Shown here: positions 34,737 through 47,540 of the stretch, piece after piece
How positions within the stretch are numbered: position 1 is the stretch's first letter
Layout of the letters: every line of letters begins with the position of its first letter
Assembly (NCBI GenBank): GCA_905183005.1
Contig: CAJJDO010000121.1
Coordinates: 289,589 to 353,588, forward strand
DNA: 64,000 bases
From: Paramecium pentaurelia
Taxonomy: Eukaryota > Ciliophora > Oligohymenophorea > Peniculida > Parameciidae
Direction of reading: 5' to 3'
Position numbers and translations under genes: made by a program
The notes under the pieces: generated by a model
Seen by the model: the letters and a program-made list of their open reading frames with translations, nothing else
Database searches by the model: none
What the model was told of the DNA's origin: nothing

Positions 34737-37067
34737 GAATTATTATTATTTGAATATAATGGTCGAGTACTTAATTTTTTAACGTCCTATTAAGTTGCTT
34801 GATTTTACTATCCTTAATTTTATTAGGTTTGATTTTGAAAGGCATTTTATTATTATTATCCAAATGTTGTTTATTATTAAAATGAATTTGAATAAAGTCC
34901 TAAAGAAGGATTTTATTATTAAGTAGGTTACATTGAAAATTAATTCAATTATTAATTTTATTGAAGAGGAGGAGTCTATACAATACCTAATTAAGGTTAA
35001 TTGAACAAATTTAGAGAAGAATGCTATTAAAATGAATCAATGGGCATCCCTAATGTTACAGGTTAACCTAGTTGCATTGTATTGAAACTATTATTTTCTT
35101 AAATAGGAAATGCTGTTTAAGTTGATGGCTAAATAATAGGTGGTTATTAATTTTAAAATTATGGAACTTAATCTTTTTATTATATTGCTGCAGGTTAGGT
35201 AGGAGTTTCTTGAATTACTGGTTTATCTGGAATGGAGGTTAATCTTTAATCAAATTGATTAAGAAATTCAAACTATACATTTTTATTATCAACTAATCTC
35301 TTTGGTTCAGGTAAAGCTAATTTATAATCAACTTGTATAACATTGATGCTTTAGTCACTAAGGTTCTTTTCTTTCTCACTTTTAATTCTAGCTAACATTT
35401 ATTATAAGGTATCATAATATTCATTAAATTCTTATTTTGAAAGAGTTGGATCTGTTAAATAAGGAGTTATTTATGGTAATAATTTTTAAGATACTTAATC
35501 TATTGATAAAATTTTGGATAATGATTGATATATTTTTAAGACAATTTAATTTAATTATCGATCTGTCCCCAAGGCCTTTACTTTTTCTAATGAATTTAAA
35601 ACTAAATCAGCATCCATTACATTTAATGTTTTATAAATACAAATTAGTGTAGTTTTTCTAATTTCTATGTTTTAATCTAATGCAAGTACAAAAATTCTTG
35701 GTAAAATTTTAGTTTTGCTAAAGGTATAATCATTATTTTCAAGAACAAACTCTGTAACTCTAATTCCTAAATCTTATAATTTAGGAACTTTGCATTCATA
35801 ACATTTTATCAATAACGGTATCAAATGTTCTTAAATTTCTTTTTAACTTATATATTTATGAAAAACAGGCAAAGCAAGAACTAAATCATACAATACCTAG
35901 GCAGGTATTTCCTTTCCAGAAATGATTTATCTTATAAAGTTAATATTAATACTTAAGTTTAGGCCAAATTTCTGATTAAAATTAAGTTGAATTAATAATA
36001 TCTTCTCTTCTCATAGTCTCAAGAATAATTTATACTATTGCAGTTAACAAATGATCATATTAGGTTAATCCTAAAACAATTGGTAAAAGTCTTTTTTTAA
36101 GGATTGATTTTTCAAAATTAAAAATTACACTAGATAATCCCTTAAAAAACACAATTTATTATTGCATATCATATTCTGGTAATTTGTTTAAGATATTAAA
36201 CGTTATTAAATATGGATCTTTAAACCATTCAATTTGTACAAATTAAGATAATGTAGGTCTATTATTCATTTAAGGTGATAGCATTAATCCTAAAAATTGT
36301 AAAAATGATTCTTAATGGACATCTTTATATCTCATTAGATCTAAACTTTTGATAAATTTTAAATAAGAATCCTAATCTTGAGTCTCTGGAAAAGGCACCC
36401 GATTATTTTTTAATCTCATTAATCTCAATATGATCATTCCTAATGAAAACATATCTGTAGAATATCCACATTATTACTTAGAAGAAAGCTATAATAAATT
36501 AAAATACTATACAATTTCAGGAGCTGTGTATAATATATTATATCCAGAGCTAATTTAACAATCAACGATAGAAGATAAAATTTATTATTAAAATGGGGAA
36601 CCTCCAATCTTCCATTTTCCATTATCTGTAAAATAAATTTTTTCTGGTTACAAATCTAAATGAACTTGTCGAACATTATTATGCAAAAATTATAATCCAT
36701 CTACTATTTCCAATATATGCAATTTCATTTCTATATCTGACAATACATATTTGTTATCGTTTAAGGCCTAACTTAGAGTACACTCTATTCTCTCAGTGAC
36801 AAATCCTATATGAGATTTTTCTTCTACAAGTGGTTCAAGCACTTGCAAAATTCCAGGGTATTTTAATTTAATCATACTGATGTATTCTTTTTTGGCTATT
36901 TAAAATTATTTGCTCTAATCACATAGCCAAACAGAACCAAGCCTTTGTTTATTCTTTGCATTATAAACTCTCCATTAGCCAACTGTAAGTATGCAATCCT
37001 TTTCAAAGTCATACCCTTGTATTGAAGGGATAGTGATGCTTTGAAAAACCTTTTTTAAAATATCCAT
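34415..37067 (-). CDS. SCYL2: SCYL2-like pseudokinase with clathrin-adaptor motifs and poly-Q tract, 868 aa
   Basis: Introns at 36489-36512 (24 nt) and 35931-35952 (22 nt); spliced 2607 nt. Residues ~30-310 form a kinase-like domain: VHLDLQPEKIYF replaces HRDLKPxN, the DFG position reads IGGSPF, and YTAPEI...STDMFSLG remains. Loss of the catalytic Asp residues marks it as a pseudokinase of the SCY1 family. HEAT-like helices follow. The C-terminal ~200 residues are Gln/Asn/Pro-rich, include 25 consecutive Gln, and end with NDPWSAF and QDPWAQF. DPW motifs bind the AP-2 alpha-ear, matching SCYL2/CVAK104 at clathrin-coated membranes. The 24-nt intron has no TGA; it is inferred because removal restores normal APE-DxxS spacing. 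Confidence 0.9.
34661..34735 (-). repeat. Pure (TAA)25 tract coding for 25 glutamines
   Basis: A perfect trinucleotide array, seen as (TTA)n on the plus strand, lies in frame in the SCYL2-like gene. Each unit is the reassigned Gln codon TAA. It is flanked by an NNNNS run and FFQQP. In the standard code the same array would be 25 stop codons. Confidence 0.95.
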
Positions 37068-37087
37068 TAATTCAATTATTTAATAAT
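37068..37087. promoter_or_regulatory. 20-bp gap between divergent start codons
   Basis: The SCYL2-like start codon (minus) and the next gene's start codon (plus) are 20 bp apart, again leaving almost no room for separate promoters. Confidence 0.5.
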
Positions 37088-38342
37088 ATGGAAATCGATG
37101 ATGACACTAAGTTTATAAGCAAATTGAAAGAAAAAATTCCTAATCTTATTGATCCATAGTATGAAAAGGTATAAAATTCAATCAAAATAAAAGGATGTAA
37201 ATCTAATGAAAGATGTCAATATCATGGGGTATTTTCTAGAAATACTAGAATTAATGAAAACAAGCTAATTACCTATCGAACAATTATTACTTCATTATTC
37301 CGTATAGAATCGAAAATATTTAGCAATAAAAATTTCATATCCAAAGTGGTGTAACAAGTAAAATGAAATCATTTGTAACCATTCTGTTATACAGCTTCAT
37401 GAAAAAATCAAATAATTCATCAGATCTATCATACATAAAGAGATATTTTCAATTGAAAAAATCAAATTCATCTATTTCATTCTACATAAAGCTAAGAAAG
37501 ACTATCATAACCAATTTTTCATACAATTCTAGAACTCAAATGCTTGATGGACTAAATTTAAAATTTGGTATATAATATAGTTATACTAGATGATTGGTCA
37601 ACTTTGACAACTCGATTTTTAGGAGCAGAATCTATATCTTAAATTGGAGCAAAAGTTAAAGAAGTTAATTCCAAAACTAAAGTATATGATAAAATCTTGA
37701 CTAATTCTATTGATGCTGTTTTCTTTGTATAAACATGTGTGGATTTATTTGAATCAAAAGACAAATCAAATGTGCATCAAGAAAAAGAAAAAAGATCATA
37801 ATCTTAGAATTCATAAAATGAAAACTCAAATTCATAAAATATTTCTTAAAATTAAATTTAAGATGATGAAGGCAGTTAAAATGAAGAATAAAATAGTTTG
37901 ATTGAATAACCAGAAGAAATCTAATAATCAATATAAATTGCTTTAAATCCAACATCGAACATCCAATAAAAATAGGAAAACGCAGAATCAAAAGATAAAT
38001 CTAATGTTATACAATAAAAATTAATTAATTCATTGTAGGAAACTGTATTTTATATTATCATATTAGAAATACTAATTGTTGGATAATTAAACAAAATAAG
38101 AAGAGGCAATTAAGAAAACTTTAAAAGTTGTTGATGTTTTACTTCTTGATTATGAATAACTAGTAAAACACAATAAAAAGCAGCAATTATTCATCTAACA
38201 ATTAGTTGATAAATGCAAAAATTCCCATAATCTAACAGAATAAGAGAAAAAATAATTTTAGGAACTAAATTCACATTAATTTATATAAAATGATTTCAAA
38301 ACATAACTTTAACAAACAGGAATTTATAAATGTATCAAGTGA
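37088..38342 (+). CDS. Unknown hydrophilic protein, 387 aa
   Basis: Introns at 37169-37193 (25 nt), 37302-37323 (22 nt), 37568-37589 (22 nt) and 38045-38066 (22 nt); spliced 1164 nt. The N-terminal half is helical (DVNIMGYFLEILELMK, QLPIEQLLLHY). The middle carries a conserved-looking WSTLTTRFLGAESI. A Ser/Gln/Asn/Glu-rich region (~210-290) and a final coiled coil (KTLKVVDVLLLDYEQLVKH) follow. No family recognised. Choosing these four introns was needed to keep one consistent frame. Confidence 0.7.
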
Positions 38343-38842
38343 ATCAATTAGTATTTCATAGAAATCTTCAATTTAATATTTTAAGTGTAATCATAATCAA
38401 TTATAGTATATAATAATAGTTTATGATAATTTTTGTTTATTTAATTTAAATAAAGTTTAAGAATAGTTTTAAACTGTTTTTGTCTAAATGAAGAAGTTAT
38501 CTACTTGATACTTTATTAAATCTTTTTATATATTAAAATATGCGTAATTATTATCATCATTTACTAAAATTTTAATTCCTTATTTAGAAAAAAATTATTA
38601 TTTTAATCTATAATTAGATTAAAACTTCTTAATTTTTTTATTATTTTTAAATGTGTATCGATTCATTTATTCAATTTCAAATATGTTGACAAGTTTGCAT
38701 TTTGTTGTAAAACTAACAATTCAAAATTTCCTGTTTATTCCTAATTAGTTTAAAAGAAAATATAAATTCATTGAGACTAAGCTATTTTTTAGTTGTATAT
38801 AAAAAAGACAAGAGCAGTATACTAATACTAAGTTTAATTAAA
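38343..38842. other. Gene-free AT-rich stretch
   Basis: 500 bp with no coding-like frame on either strand and long A/T runs. Confidence 0.5.
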
Positions 38843-39430
38843 ATGAAATTCCAAAATTTTTTGGATTCTTTTAGATTTCTTCTCAAAAATCAATTAACTC
38901 ATATATATACTTGTCAGACTGATCAACATCATAGTTTTATTTAATAAATGATCTTAATTTTAGTGAATTCGTTTTCTAAATTATAGCTCATCTAATCTAT
39001 TATAGTCATCAGAACAAATTATTCTCAGTAATTAAATTCTAACTCTCTAATTTGATTAAAACACATAGATTAATACATCTATTTAGTGAATGATTATCTA
39101 ATTAGATTCATATCTAATTTATCAGAATCAAAACTTAAACGTTTTTTTTATCCATTGCTTTTCTTAATAACCTAAAATCCGCTTTTAATATTTGATTTTT
39201 TTTTCTCAGTTACCAATCGTTTAAGAATAACTATTAAAGAAAATCAACAACTACTAGATTTTTTGGAATAATGATGATATAAATATACATTATTAGCAAT
39301 ATGAATATTGTATTATTTTTGGTTAAAGGATAGTAATTGATAATTATATAAATGATATTGTAACTTAATTAACTTAGGAATTAAAAAGTCTTTAATTAGA
39401 TAGCAATAACGAATTTTTGTAATTTTTCTA
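38843..39430 (+). pseudogene. Broken gene with one internal TGA and one frameshift
   Basis: From ATG 38843 a coding-like frame runs 70 codons (MKFQNFLDSFRFLLKNQ) to TGA at 39053. It then continues in the same frame for 72 more codons (LKHIDQYIYLVNDYLIRFIS, RFFYPLLFLITQNP) to TGA at 39272. After a +1 change a coding-like segment follows (HYQQYEYCIIFGQRIVIDN) to about 39430. No intron of normal size removes the first TGA. Either a recent pseudogene or, less likely, a gene with a recoded TGA. Family unknown. Confidence 0.5.
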
Positions 39431-39506
39431 TTTAATACTTTTTCATTTATTTGAATTTAGTTTTTTCAATTAATTATTAGTTAATAGAAATACTTTTTAA
39501 ATTCTT

Positions 39507-42500
39507 ATGATAGACATCAATTCATAAATAAGGTAGAATGGATTAGACACAAAAATAGAAAGTCATCTGAATACAAAAATACTAACAGCTCCAAATGATT
39601 AATAGGAGTAAATTAATCAAGAATCTCAACCATTAAATTTAAATGAACAAAATCATGAGCCTTCATTACTTACTATTCAAGAAGAAGAAGAAAAAAAATT
39701 CTATCCTTACCATCATGGGTAAAATTATTTGCTTCTTTCAAAGCTCATCTTTCTAGATCTAACAAGATATTCATTATTTTTAAAAAAACATTTATTAGAC
39801 AAAAATCATAAAATAACAGAGAAGCACTTACCAAAATTATCACCTTGGGAAGATTTAAAAGATACTGTCGAAGATTCCCAAAATCGAGTAAAAAATAAAC
39901 GGAAAATTAACTGTAGCGATTTAGTGAAAATAATATTTTTCGGATAATTAAAATGGATTAGCATAGGATGTTTTTTTTCTCATGTTTTTGAAGCTCTAGC
40001 AAAGAATGGAATATCCATTACAATGAGTAAAGTAATTACAAGTGCTTAAAAAGATGAAAAGGATGATGCATATCTATTTGCTGTTTTGATGGTTGCTTTA
40101 AATCTACTGAGTTTTTTAACAATGCATCATGGTTATAATTTGGCAATGATTTTCTCAACAAAAGCAAGAATGACACTTATTAATTTAGTTTATTTAAAGT
40201 TAACTGAATTAAGTGCTTATTCAATAGCTGAAGCTAACATAGGTAAAATTTTTAATTTAGTGTCTGGTGATATCAATTATCTTGAATATGTCTTTATTAC
40301 AATATTCTATAGTAGTGTTTGTTTTGTGTCCATAATTTTTGGCTGCTATATATTATGGGATAGATTTAATGGGCCTATTGGTTTGATTGCACTTGCTATT
40401 ATTTTCTTAGTGTACCCGATATAAGTCATGCTTTAATGGTTTAACTCAGAAACACTTAAAAACTCAAAACCATATTAAGATTAACGATTAAAATTGACAA
40501 ATGAACTTATTGAAGGAATAAGATTAATTAAAATGTATGCATGGGAACAAGCCTTTTTTTAAATGATTTCAATAATTCGACAAAAGGAATATATTTGCCT
40601 ATTAACAATCAATTTTAGATCAGCTTTAGACAGATTATTTAGTTTAATTTCATAGATCTGGTCAAGTTTTATATTTTTTATCATTTTGTATTATGGAGGA
40701 TACAGAGAAACAATGAGTGTTGCTGAAATGATTTCCACCATTCAATTACTGACATTTTTAAAATTAAGTTGTGTCTTCATGGTTTCTTATGGAATTTAAT
40801 CTGTAATTCAAATAAAGGTATCTTTTAATAGAATAGCAACAATTTTAAATATAGAAAATTAAGAAATGAAAAATTTGGATAAAAATCAATAAATATCAGA
40901 AAGTGATACCTATAAATAAAACTATAATGGACCTAGAATTCAATTCAAGAATTTTACATCATATTGGACAAACTTAATTTCTGAAACTACAAAACCAGTT
41001 CTCAAAAACATTACACTAGAAATTTATTCAGGAGAAACTTGGGCTATTATTGGTAAAGTAGGTTGTGGGAAATCCACTTTACTTAGTTCTTTATTGCATG
41101 AGATTCCTGTATATAGTGGCTCATTCAAAATTGACGGTCAAGAGGCAAATAAAACTATTTTGTCAGTAGCATATGTTGAATAAGAACCATTTATTTTTCC
41201 TGATACTATAAAAAAGAATATTTTGTTTGGTAGACCATATAATAAAGTCTTATATCAAAAAGTGTTGCATGCATCTTAATTGGAGGCAGATCTATCTTCA
41301 ATGAAATTTTAAGATCACACTGAGATAGGAGAAAGAGGAATCACACTTTCTGGAGGATAGAAAGCTCGTGTATCTCTAGCTAGAGCTTTGTATTAATAAG
41401 CAGACCTATATTTATTTGATGATCCATTATCTGCTGTTGATGCTAATGTTGCTAAAAGGATTTTTTAGATGGCAATCAAAGAATTTATTTTTGAATATCA
41501 AACACAGATAAATCCAGAAAAAAAGAAGCCAATCGTTATTTTGGTTACTCATTAAATCTAATATGCTATTTAATGTGACAAAATAGGCATTTTAAATGAT
41601 GGAGAATTAATAGCTCAAGGCTAATATTAAGATATTAAATCAAGTTTATATATGATAAATGAAGAGTTAGCATAATAATTAAATAATAGTTAGTAAACAA
41701 AATAACAAGGAAGTGAAGTAGAAAATCTTTAAAAAAAAAAGAAAATCTAAAACTTAGTTGCTAATAACTTAGTTGGTAATGAAGCTGATTAACAGTAGTT
41801 GACAACTTTAAGAACGTATTTTAGATATTATTAATTTTGGAATGTAATAGTAATTCTTCTTGTTCTACTTTTAGAAGCTGGATCTGAAGTTCTAATAAAT
41901 TATTATTAAAGAATTGTTTCAATTTTTCAAGAATATCAATAAGAAAATGATATTGATACTGCATATTATATATTAGGAATGCTTACTTTAGGACTGCTTC
42001 TTTGTAATCTAATAAAATATTCTTTGAATACATATTCAGTATAAAATTCTACTCAGAAGATACATTAAGAAATGCTTAAATCTTTAATATTAGCACCTGT
42101 TTCATATTTTGATGTAAATCCATCTGGCAGAATTCTCAATAGATTTTCTAATGATCTATCTTTGTGTGATAGTCAAACAAATTATGTTAGCTTAGATGTG
42201 TTAGAAATAATTGGTAATTTCTTATTTGCTCTAATAACCTTAGCAATATTACAACCATATTTTTTGATAATGATTATTTTTATTATCACAATAAATGCAT
42301 ATTAGTTTAGTTATGCTAAGAAAATTATTAGTTAATTAAAAGAAGTTGAATTAATGTAAAAAAGCCCCTTATTTGATTTTCTGAAGAAAACATTAGGAGG
42401 AGTTATTCAAATAAGAGTTTATCAATAACAAGACTGGTTTCGAAAACAATTTTTAGAGGTTTCAAATAAATGCAATCTTAGTGCTTTAACTTATTACTAT

Positions 42501-43595
42501 TCATCAAGATCTTTTGGGTTCAATTTAGACGTAGTGGGATTTATTACTTCATCAGTTGGAATTTTTATATTTTTAAAATTGAATTATGACAATATTGCTG
42601 TTTTATCTTAAGGATTATTAATATTATCTACATATAATGATTTACTACAATGGGGATTAAGACAGTTAATAACTTTTGATACACAAATGACCTCTTATAA
42701 TAGAATGTTTTAGATAATAGATATAATTCCAGAGCCTCCTCACAATGTTAAAGAAGATGATAAACATGTTGATTTTCCAAAGGATGGAAGAGTAAAATTT
42801 GAGAATGTTTTCATGAGATACAGATCAAATTGTGATTTAGTACTTAAAGGATTGTCATTTGAAATTTAAAGTAATGAAAAAGTTGGTTGTGTTGGAAGAA
42901 CAGGAGCTGGAAAATCTTCTATTATACAAGCCCTTTTTAGAATGTCAGAAATAGAAGATTTATAGGAATCAAAATTATTAATTTCTGATTAAGATATTAG
43001 AAAATTAGGATTACATAAAGTACGAAGTAATATTGGAATTATACCTTAATCTCCTTTCTTATTTACTGGGACAATAAGAAGAAATTTAGATCCATTTGAT
43101 ATTCATTAAGATGAAAAATTATGGAAAGCTTTAGAATAAACAGACCTTATAAGTCATGTAAAAAATTTATAAAAGGGTCTTTTGACAGATATGAGTGATG
43201 TAAATTCTGTTTTTTCTGTGGGGTAAAAATAATTAATCTGCTTGGCCAGAATGATATTAGAAGAAAAGAAAATAATTGTTTTGGATGAAGCTACTGCAAA
43301 TGTTGATATGAAAACAGATGATTTTATTTAAGAAACTTTAAAATAGAAATTTTCAGATTGCACATTAATAACTATTGCTCATAGATTAAATACTATAGCA
43401 GATTATGATAAAATTATGGTTATAAGTGAAGGATAAATTGTAGAATTTGATACTCCTTTTAATTTATTAGCCAATTCTATAAACTCTATTTCTGTTGATA
43501 AATCAACTGAATTTTCAAGGTTAGTAAAAAATACTGGAAATGAAAACTGTTAAGCCATTTTTGAAATAGCAAAATCAAAGTAAAAAAAATTATGA
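39507..43595 (+). CDS. ABCC-type (MRP-like) ABC transporter, 1362 aa
   Basis: A single uninterrupted frame of 1363 codons. Layout: ~150-residue N-terminal region, TMD1, NBD1, linker, TMD2, NBD2; no TMD0. NBD1 has IGKVGCGKSTLL (Walker A), TLSGGQKARVSLARAL (signature) and LYLFDDPLSAVD (Walker B with Asp instead of catalytic Glu). NBD2 has VGRTGAGKSSII, SVGQKQLICLARM and IIVLDEATANVD. This asymmetric pair of ATP sites is typical of the ABCC/MRP family, which exports organic anions and conjugates. LNRFSNDLSLCD and DVNPSGRI are typical TMD2 coupling-helix sequences. The start at 39507 is the nearest Met; the frame stays open upstream, so it is the least certain point. Confidence 0.95.
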
Positions 43596-44000
43596 TTATT
43601 ATTTTAATTAAAAACAATTATTATATAAACTTAGCGATTTAGCGATTTATTTTATGTTAAGTTTCTTATTATCTAATCATATTTACTATTGATATATTTT
43701 AAATAGAAATTATATAATACTGAAAACATGATGATAAAATATCTAACGAAAATACTAATTAATATTTTGTATACAAGCAAGTTGAAAAAAGAAATATTAG
43801 TATCTTGTTATTTAGATATTGATATTGTGATTAAAATCCTTAAGAATGAAGTTTTTAGGTTTTAAATAAATGATAATTTCAAATTATTTGTGGCATTTTT
43901 TTATTTTTATCTGATGATCTATTATTTATGAATAGTTAAAAATTATTAATATCTTATTTATTATATATTTATATGTATGTATGTATGAATAAATTATTCA
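43596..44000. other. Intergenic gap between convergent genes
   Basis: 405 bp between the ABC transporter stop and the stop of the TPR gene. Minus-strand frames stay open by lack of TGA but have no coding composition. Confidence 0.5.
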
Positions 44001-45622
44001 TCAAATTTTTAATCTAAAATGTATAAAATTATTTACTCTAAATCTTATATAGCTTCCGTTTCTTACTAGATTGTTTCTAAACATTGATCTTATAATTATG
44101 ACTTTTTATACCTTTGTATTATTGAGCAATTAGGTAATCAGGATTACTTTCCAGAATAGAACAAAATATTGCACTAGCTTCTTTATGTTGTTTAAGTTCC
44201 ATTAAGCATTAACCTTTTTTATTTATAATTCATACCTTTAATTAATTATACATTCTAATTGTTAGAATCAAACTCTAAAATAGAATCTAACAATTTTATT
44301 GCATCATTGTATTATTCTAAACTAAATAAACATAAACCTAATTGAATTAAATTTTTTACTCTTAAAAAATACTACAAATTAGTCCTAGATTATTGTCTAT
44401 CCAAGTAATTGTAGAGATAAGCCAAATTATTGCTTACCAAATAGCATGAAACCTAATTTATAATAAATATAAACTTTTTAGTAAAAGACCCTCGTAATTG
44501 TTTGGCGTTATTATTAAAATTTCTTCTATTATCTACTAAGCATCGTCAGGGAAACCATCTAGACTTAGAAGCAAAGCTAAAAAATATTATGAATGTATAC
44601 CTTTGAATAGACTTACATAAGTATCATTCTTAAAAAATGTAATATTTTAAAAATATTTAAAGATTTCTTCTTTTATTAATTTTTCATCTTCCCTCTTTAT
44701 TAATACTCTCCATATTCCTTAGTAAATGAGAAGAACCCCTATAGATATTACTCTTTATAACCTTTATAAAATGCTGCTTAAGGATAGTTTGCATCTATTC
44801 TTAAAGCTTAATCAAATTCAATTAAAGCTTTTTCAATTTGCATTTGTTATCTTAAACATTCACCTTTTATATACTAATTTTATTACCAAAATCACAGAAA
44901 ATATTTGAGTTGTGTTCATCCAACAATTTTGCTTTTGTATAAAATTATTCTGCTTCCTTGTATTTCTGATTATCCCTTAAACAGTTAGCTAAATTTGTAT
45001 AATAAATACCTATTCCTACAAGTGCTGAGATATTCTCGGGATTAATTTGAATGCATTATTCAAAATACTCCTTGGCTCTCAAATAATCTTTTTATTTAAA
45101 TAAGTCATTGCCTAATTAAGCTATCATAAATTCATCAAGATGTATTCTATCTTGTAGAGAGTAATTCAAATAAATTTGTTCAAGTGTTTTTTAAATGTGA
45201 GTTGTCAACTCATCAAATGAAGCCTTTAGTATTTTTTCAAGTTCCTCATACTAAAAAGAGTATTGAATGAGTTCCTCTAGTTAGCTTGTGTTCATTTTTT
45301 TGATAGTTGATTCTAACCCATATATTTTATTTTCTATTTTGCAGATGGTTGTATCAAAAGACTCTTTTACACGTTGAAATCCAACTTTTGATGTTGCTAA
45401 CACTTATTTTACATTTTTTGAAGAGTTAGAAATGATTTCCTGAATTGCATCAAGTATTTTTATGTCAATAGTGTGATATTAATGATATTACTCTAAACAC
45501 TTCTAACAACACAATCTATTTTCAGAGCAACTTTTATTAAGACAACAATATTCCACTTACTCTTATCTATGATTCATACAAAACAATTTTGTTTTCCACT
45601 CAAGGCTAAGATTTTATTACAT
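44001..45622 (-). CDS. Zinc-finger/TPR protein, 487 aa
   Basis: Seven introns at 44864-44886, 44739-44761, 44453-44474, 44338-44359, 44214-44235, 44089-44111 and 44014-44036 (22-23 nt each); spliced 1464 nt. The N-terminus MQQNLSLEW is followed by LFCMNH, YCCLNKSC and LCCQKC, a B-box-like Cys/His cluster as in the gene at 13755-15943. A coiled coil spans ~55-150. From ~165 there are TPR units about 34 residues long (AQLGNDLFKQKDYLRAKEYF; KSLCLFSLEQYNDAIKLL; KGQCLMELKQHKEASAIF). The introns fall between TPR units, often right at the 'KG' boundary. Likely an adaptor protein; no enzymatic motif. Confidence 0.85.
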
Positions 45623-45750
45623 TAATTATTATTTAATATTTAAGATACATTCTCAATTTAAAAAAATAAATATATTATACTTCAAATAATTTTGTATGAG
45701 CAGATTAATTTTATATAATTTCATTTCTTCTCATAAACTGATCAATCTTA

Positions 45751-47456
45751 AAATTACTATAGTAAATTGGTAATATAATCATAAAGAAATTTGGCAATCA
45801 GATGAATTTATGTTCTCATTAATAAATAAGTTAAGAAATAGTGGATTGAGCTGATTATGAAAAATTAAAACTTCAATTTTAGTTCACATTATTTAATATA
45901 AAATTAGCCTATTTGAAAGATTAATAATATATCAATTAGATTGGGATAGTTGAGATTCCAAGTTCGGAGAAGATATCCTAAGATAATGCAAAAAATGCTA
46001 TAAACAAACATAAGTTATATTAATTTTGAAAGCTCTTTATCTAGAAAAAGCAAATCAATAAGTTTAATAAAAATAGATCAAATTAATTTATAATTGGGAA
46101 AGCATTTTTAGTTAGTAAAATCGACTAATTATTTTAGATCATAATTGTTATTTTTAATTATTTTCTAGTTAATTTTAGGAATTGGGAATAGTAATTATTG
46201 CCTGATGCAGTTATTTTTCATATTTTGAGTTTGGTTTGCAAGTGATTAGCTTTGAATCAGCATTAAAACAGACACAAGTCTACCATATCGAAAGATATTT
46301 AGAATTTTATAAAATTAGCTTTAATATTCATCAGTGTTTTAATAGTATACTAATTCCTAATTAAGACAAAATGATTTTGTAAAAGATAATAGATTATTAT
46401 ATCTACTAAATTAAATATAATTATATTCAGAATGGCTTAATATGCATTGTTAAAGGTTCATCCAAATGAAACTTGATCTCTTAATTAGAAGAATCAACTG
46501 GTTTAACACAAACCTATTCTAATTATTATTTTGTTATTTTTCTTCCCAATTAATGATTTAATTATAAATAGAGATATTTCATAAAGTATATTAAGTGAAA
46601 TATCAATTTTTATATCCTCTATATAGTTGAAAAATCAAGATGATGAAAATAATATTATTGAATCCTTAAATTATATTTCTAAAGGAAGATATCATATTAT
46701 CTAATTATTATTTATATTTAATTTATTTCATTAAATTCTATTAAATAGATTAACAAAAATACTGATGGTCCTGATGGAGATGATTATGGAACAGGATAAG
46801 ATGTAAATGAAGAAATAATATGATGACTTTGTTTATAGAAATTAAATATTGATGTTAATTATTTATTAATAAATTCTATATATTAAAGGATTTACTTAAA
46901 GATTAAAGTAAGATTGCCTATATGTATGAATATTGTTTCTCAGAATTACTGATTCGATTAAATTATCTAAAATCTAGAGTAGAAAATTGTTATGATTGTT
47001 CTTTAAAAAAAATACTAAATAAATCCAAATCTAATTTAAATGCTTTCAATAATTTATTGGAAGAATATTTAGAAATAATTTCTGAATTTTCTCATGCCAA
47101 TATCCCACCTGTAATTTTGAACAATCATTTTGTTGTTTAAAATGTTACAGCTAAGAATATATTTATCAATATTTGTAAAAGTAATATTTGATCTTATAAG
47201 GTTTCTGAAATCCCCTGAAATATGCAAAAATCAATCAAATTATTCAAATATTAAGGATCTCTCTAAATAATCTAATTTCTTTTTATAATTACTAATTATC
47301 TGACTGGGTGTTCTACTAATATTTTTATGAGTAACAACATTAGTTTATAAAAAGATAGTGAAGTAAGAATAAACATCAGACTAAGTACGTGAACTAGTCA
47401 CTTAATATGTAACTGTTGTAGAAACTAAAGCTTCTAAACAGTAAAGTAATTATTGA
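45751..47456 (+). pseudogene. Degraded gene of unknown family
   Basis: Coding-like segments occur in order in changing plus frames. These include EIWQSDEFMFSLINKLRNSG; then, after a frameshift, ADYEKLKLQFQFTLFNI; then KALYLEKANQQV; an acidic DGPDGDDYGTGQDVNEE; an 85-codon helical run (SELLIRLNYLKSRVENC); and a final LVYKKIVKQEQTSDQVREL. Just before the last segment a hydrophobic stretch in the same frame carries two TGA codons. The joins cannot be explained by introns, so this is most likely a pseudogene, perhaps of a single-pass membrane protein. No homologue is seen in the window. Confidence 0.5.
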
Positions 47457-47540
47457 CTGAAATTAAATTTATAATAATAATTGTTTAACTAATTTAAATA
47501 CTATATAATAAAATAATCAAGTCTAAAAAATTATTCATGT

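Noticed and set aside
34453..35004. Plus-strand open frame of 183 codons with 25 consecutive isoleucines
   Set aside because: It is the antisense shadow of the SCYL2-like gene; the (ATT)25 run is the complement of its in-frame (TAA)25 glutamine tract, and the minus-strand reading has recognisable motifs on both sides.
37333..37540. Alternative frame giving an Ile/Lys/Phe-rich helical stretch in the 387-aa unknown gene
   Set aside because: Only the frame chosen for the model joins both the upstream exon and the downstream exons with normal 22-25 nt introns.
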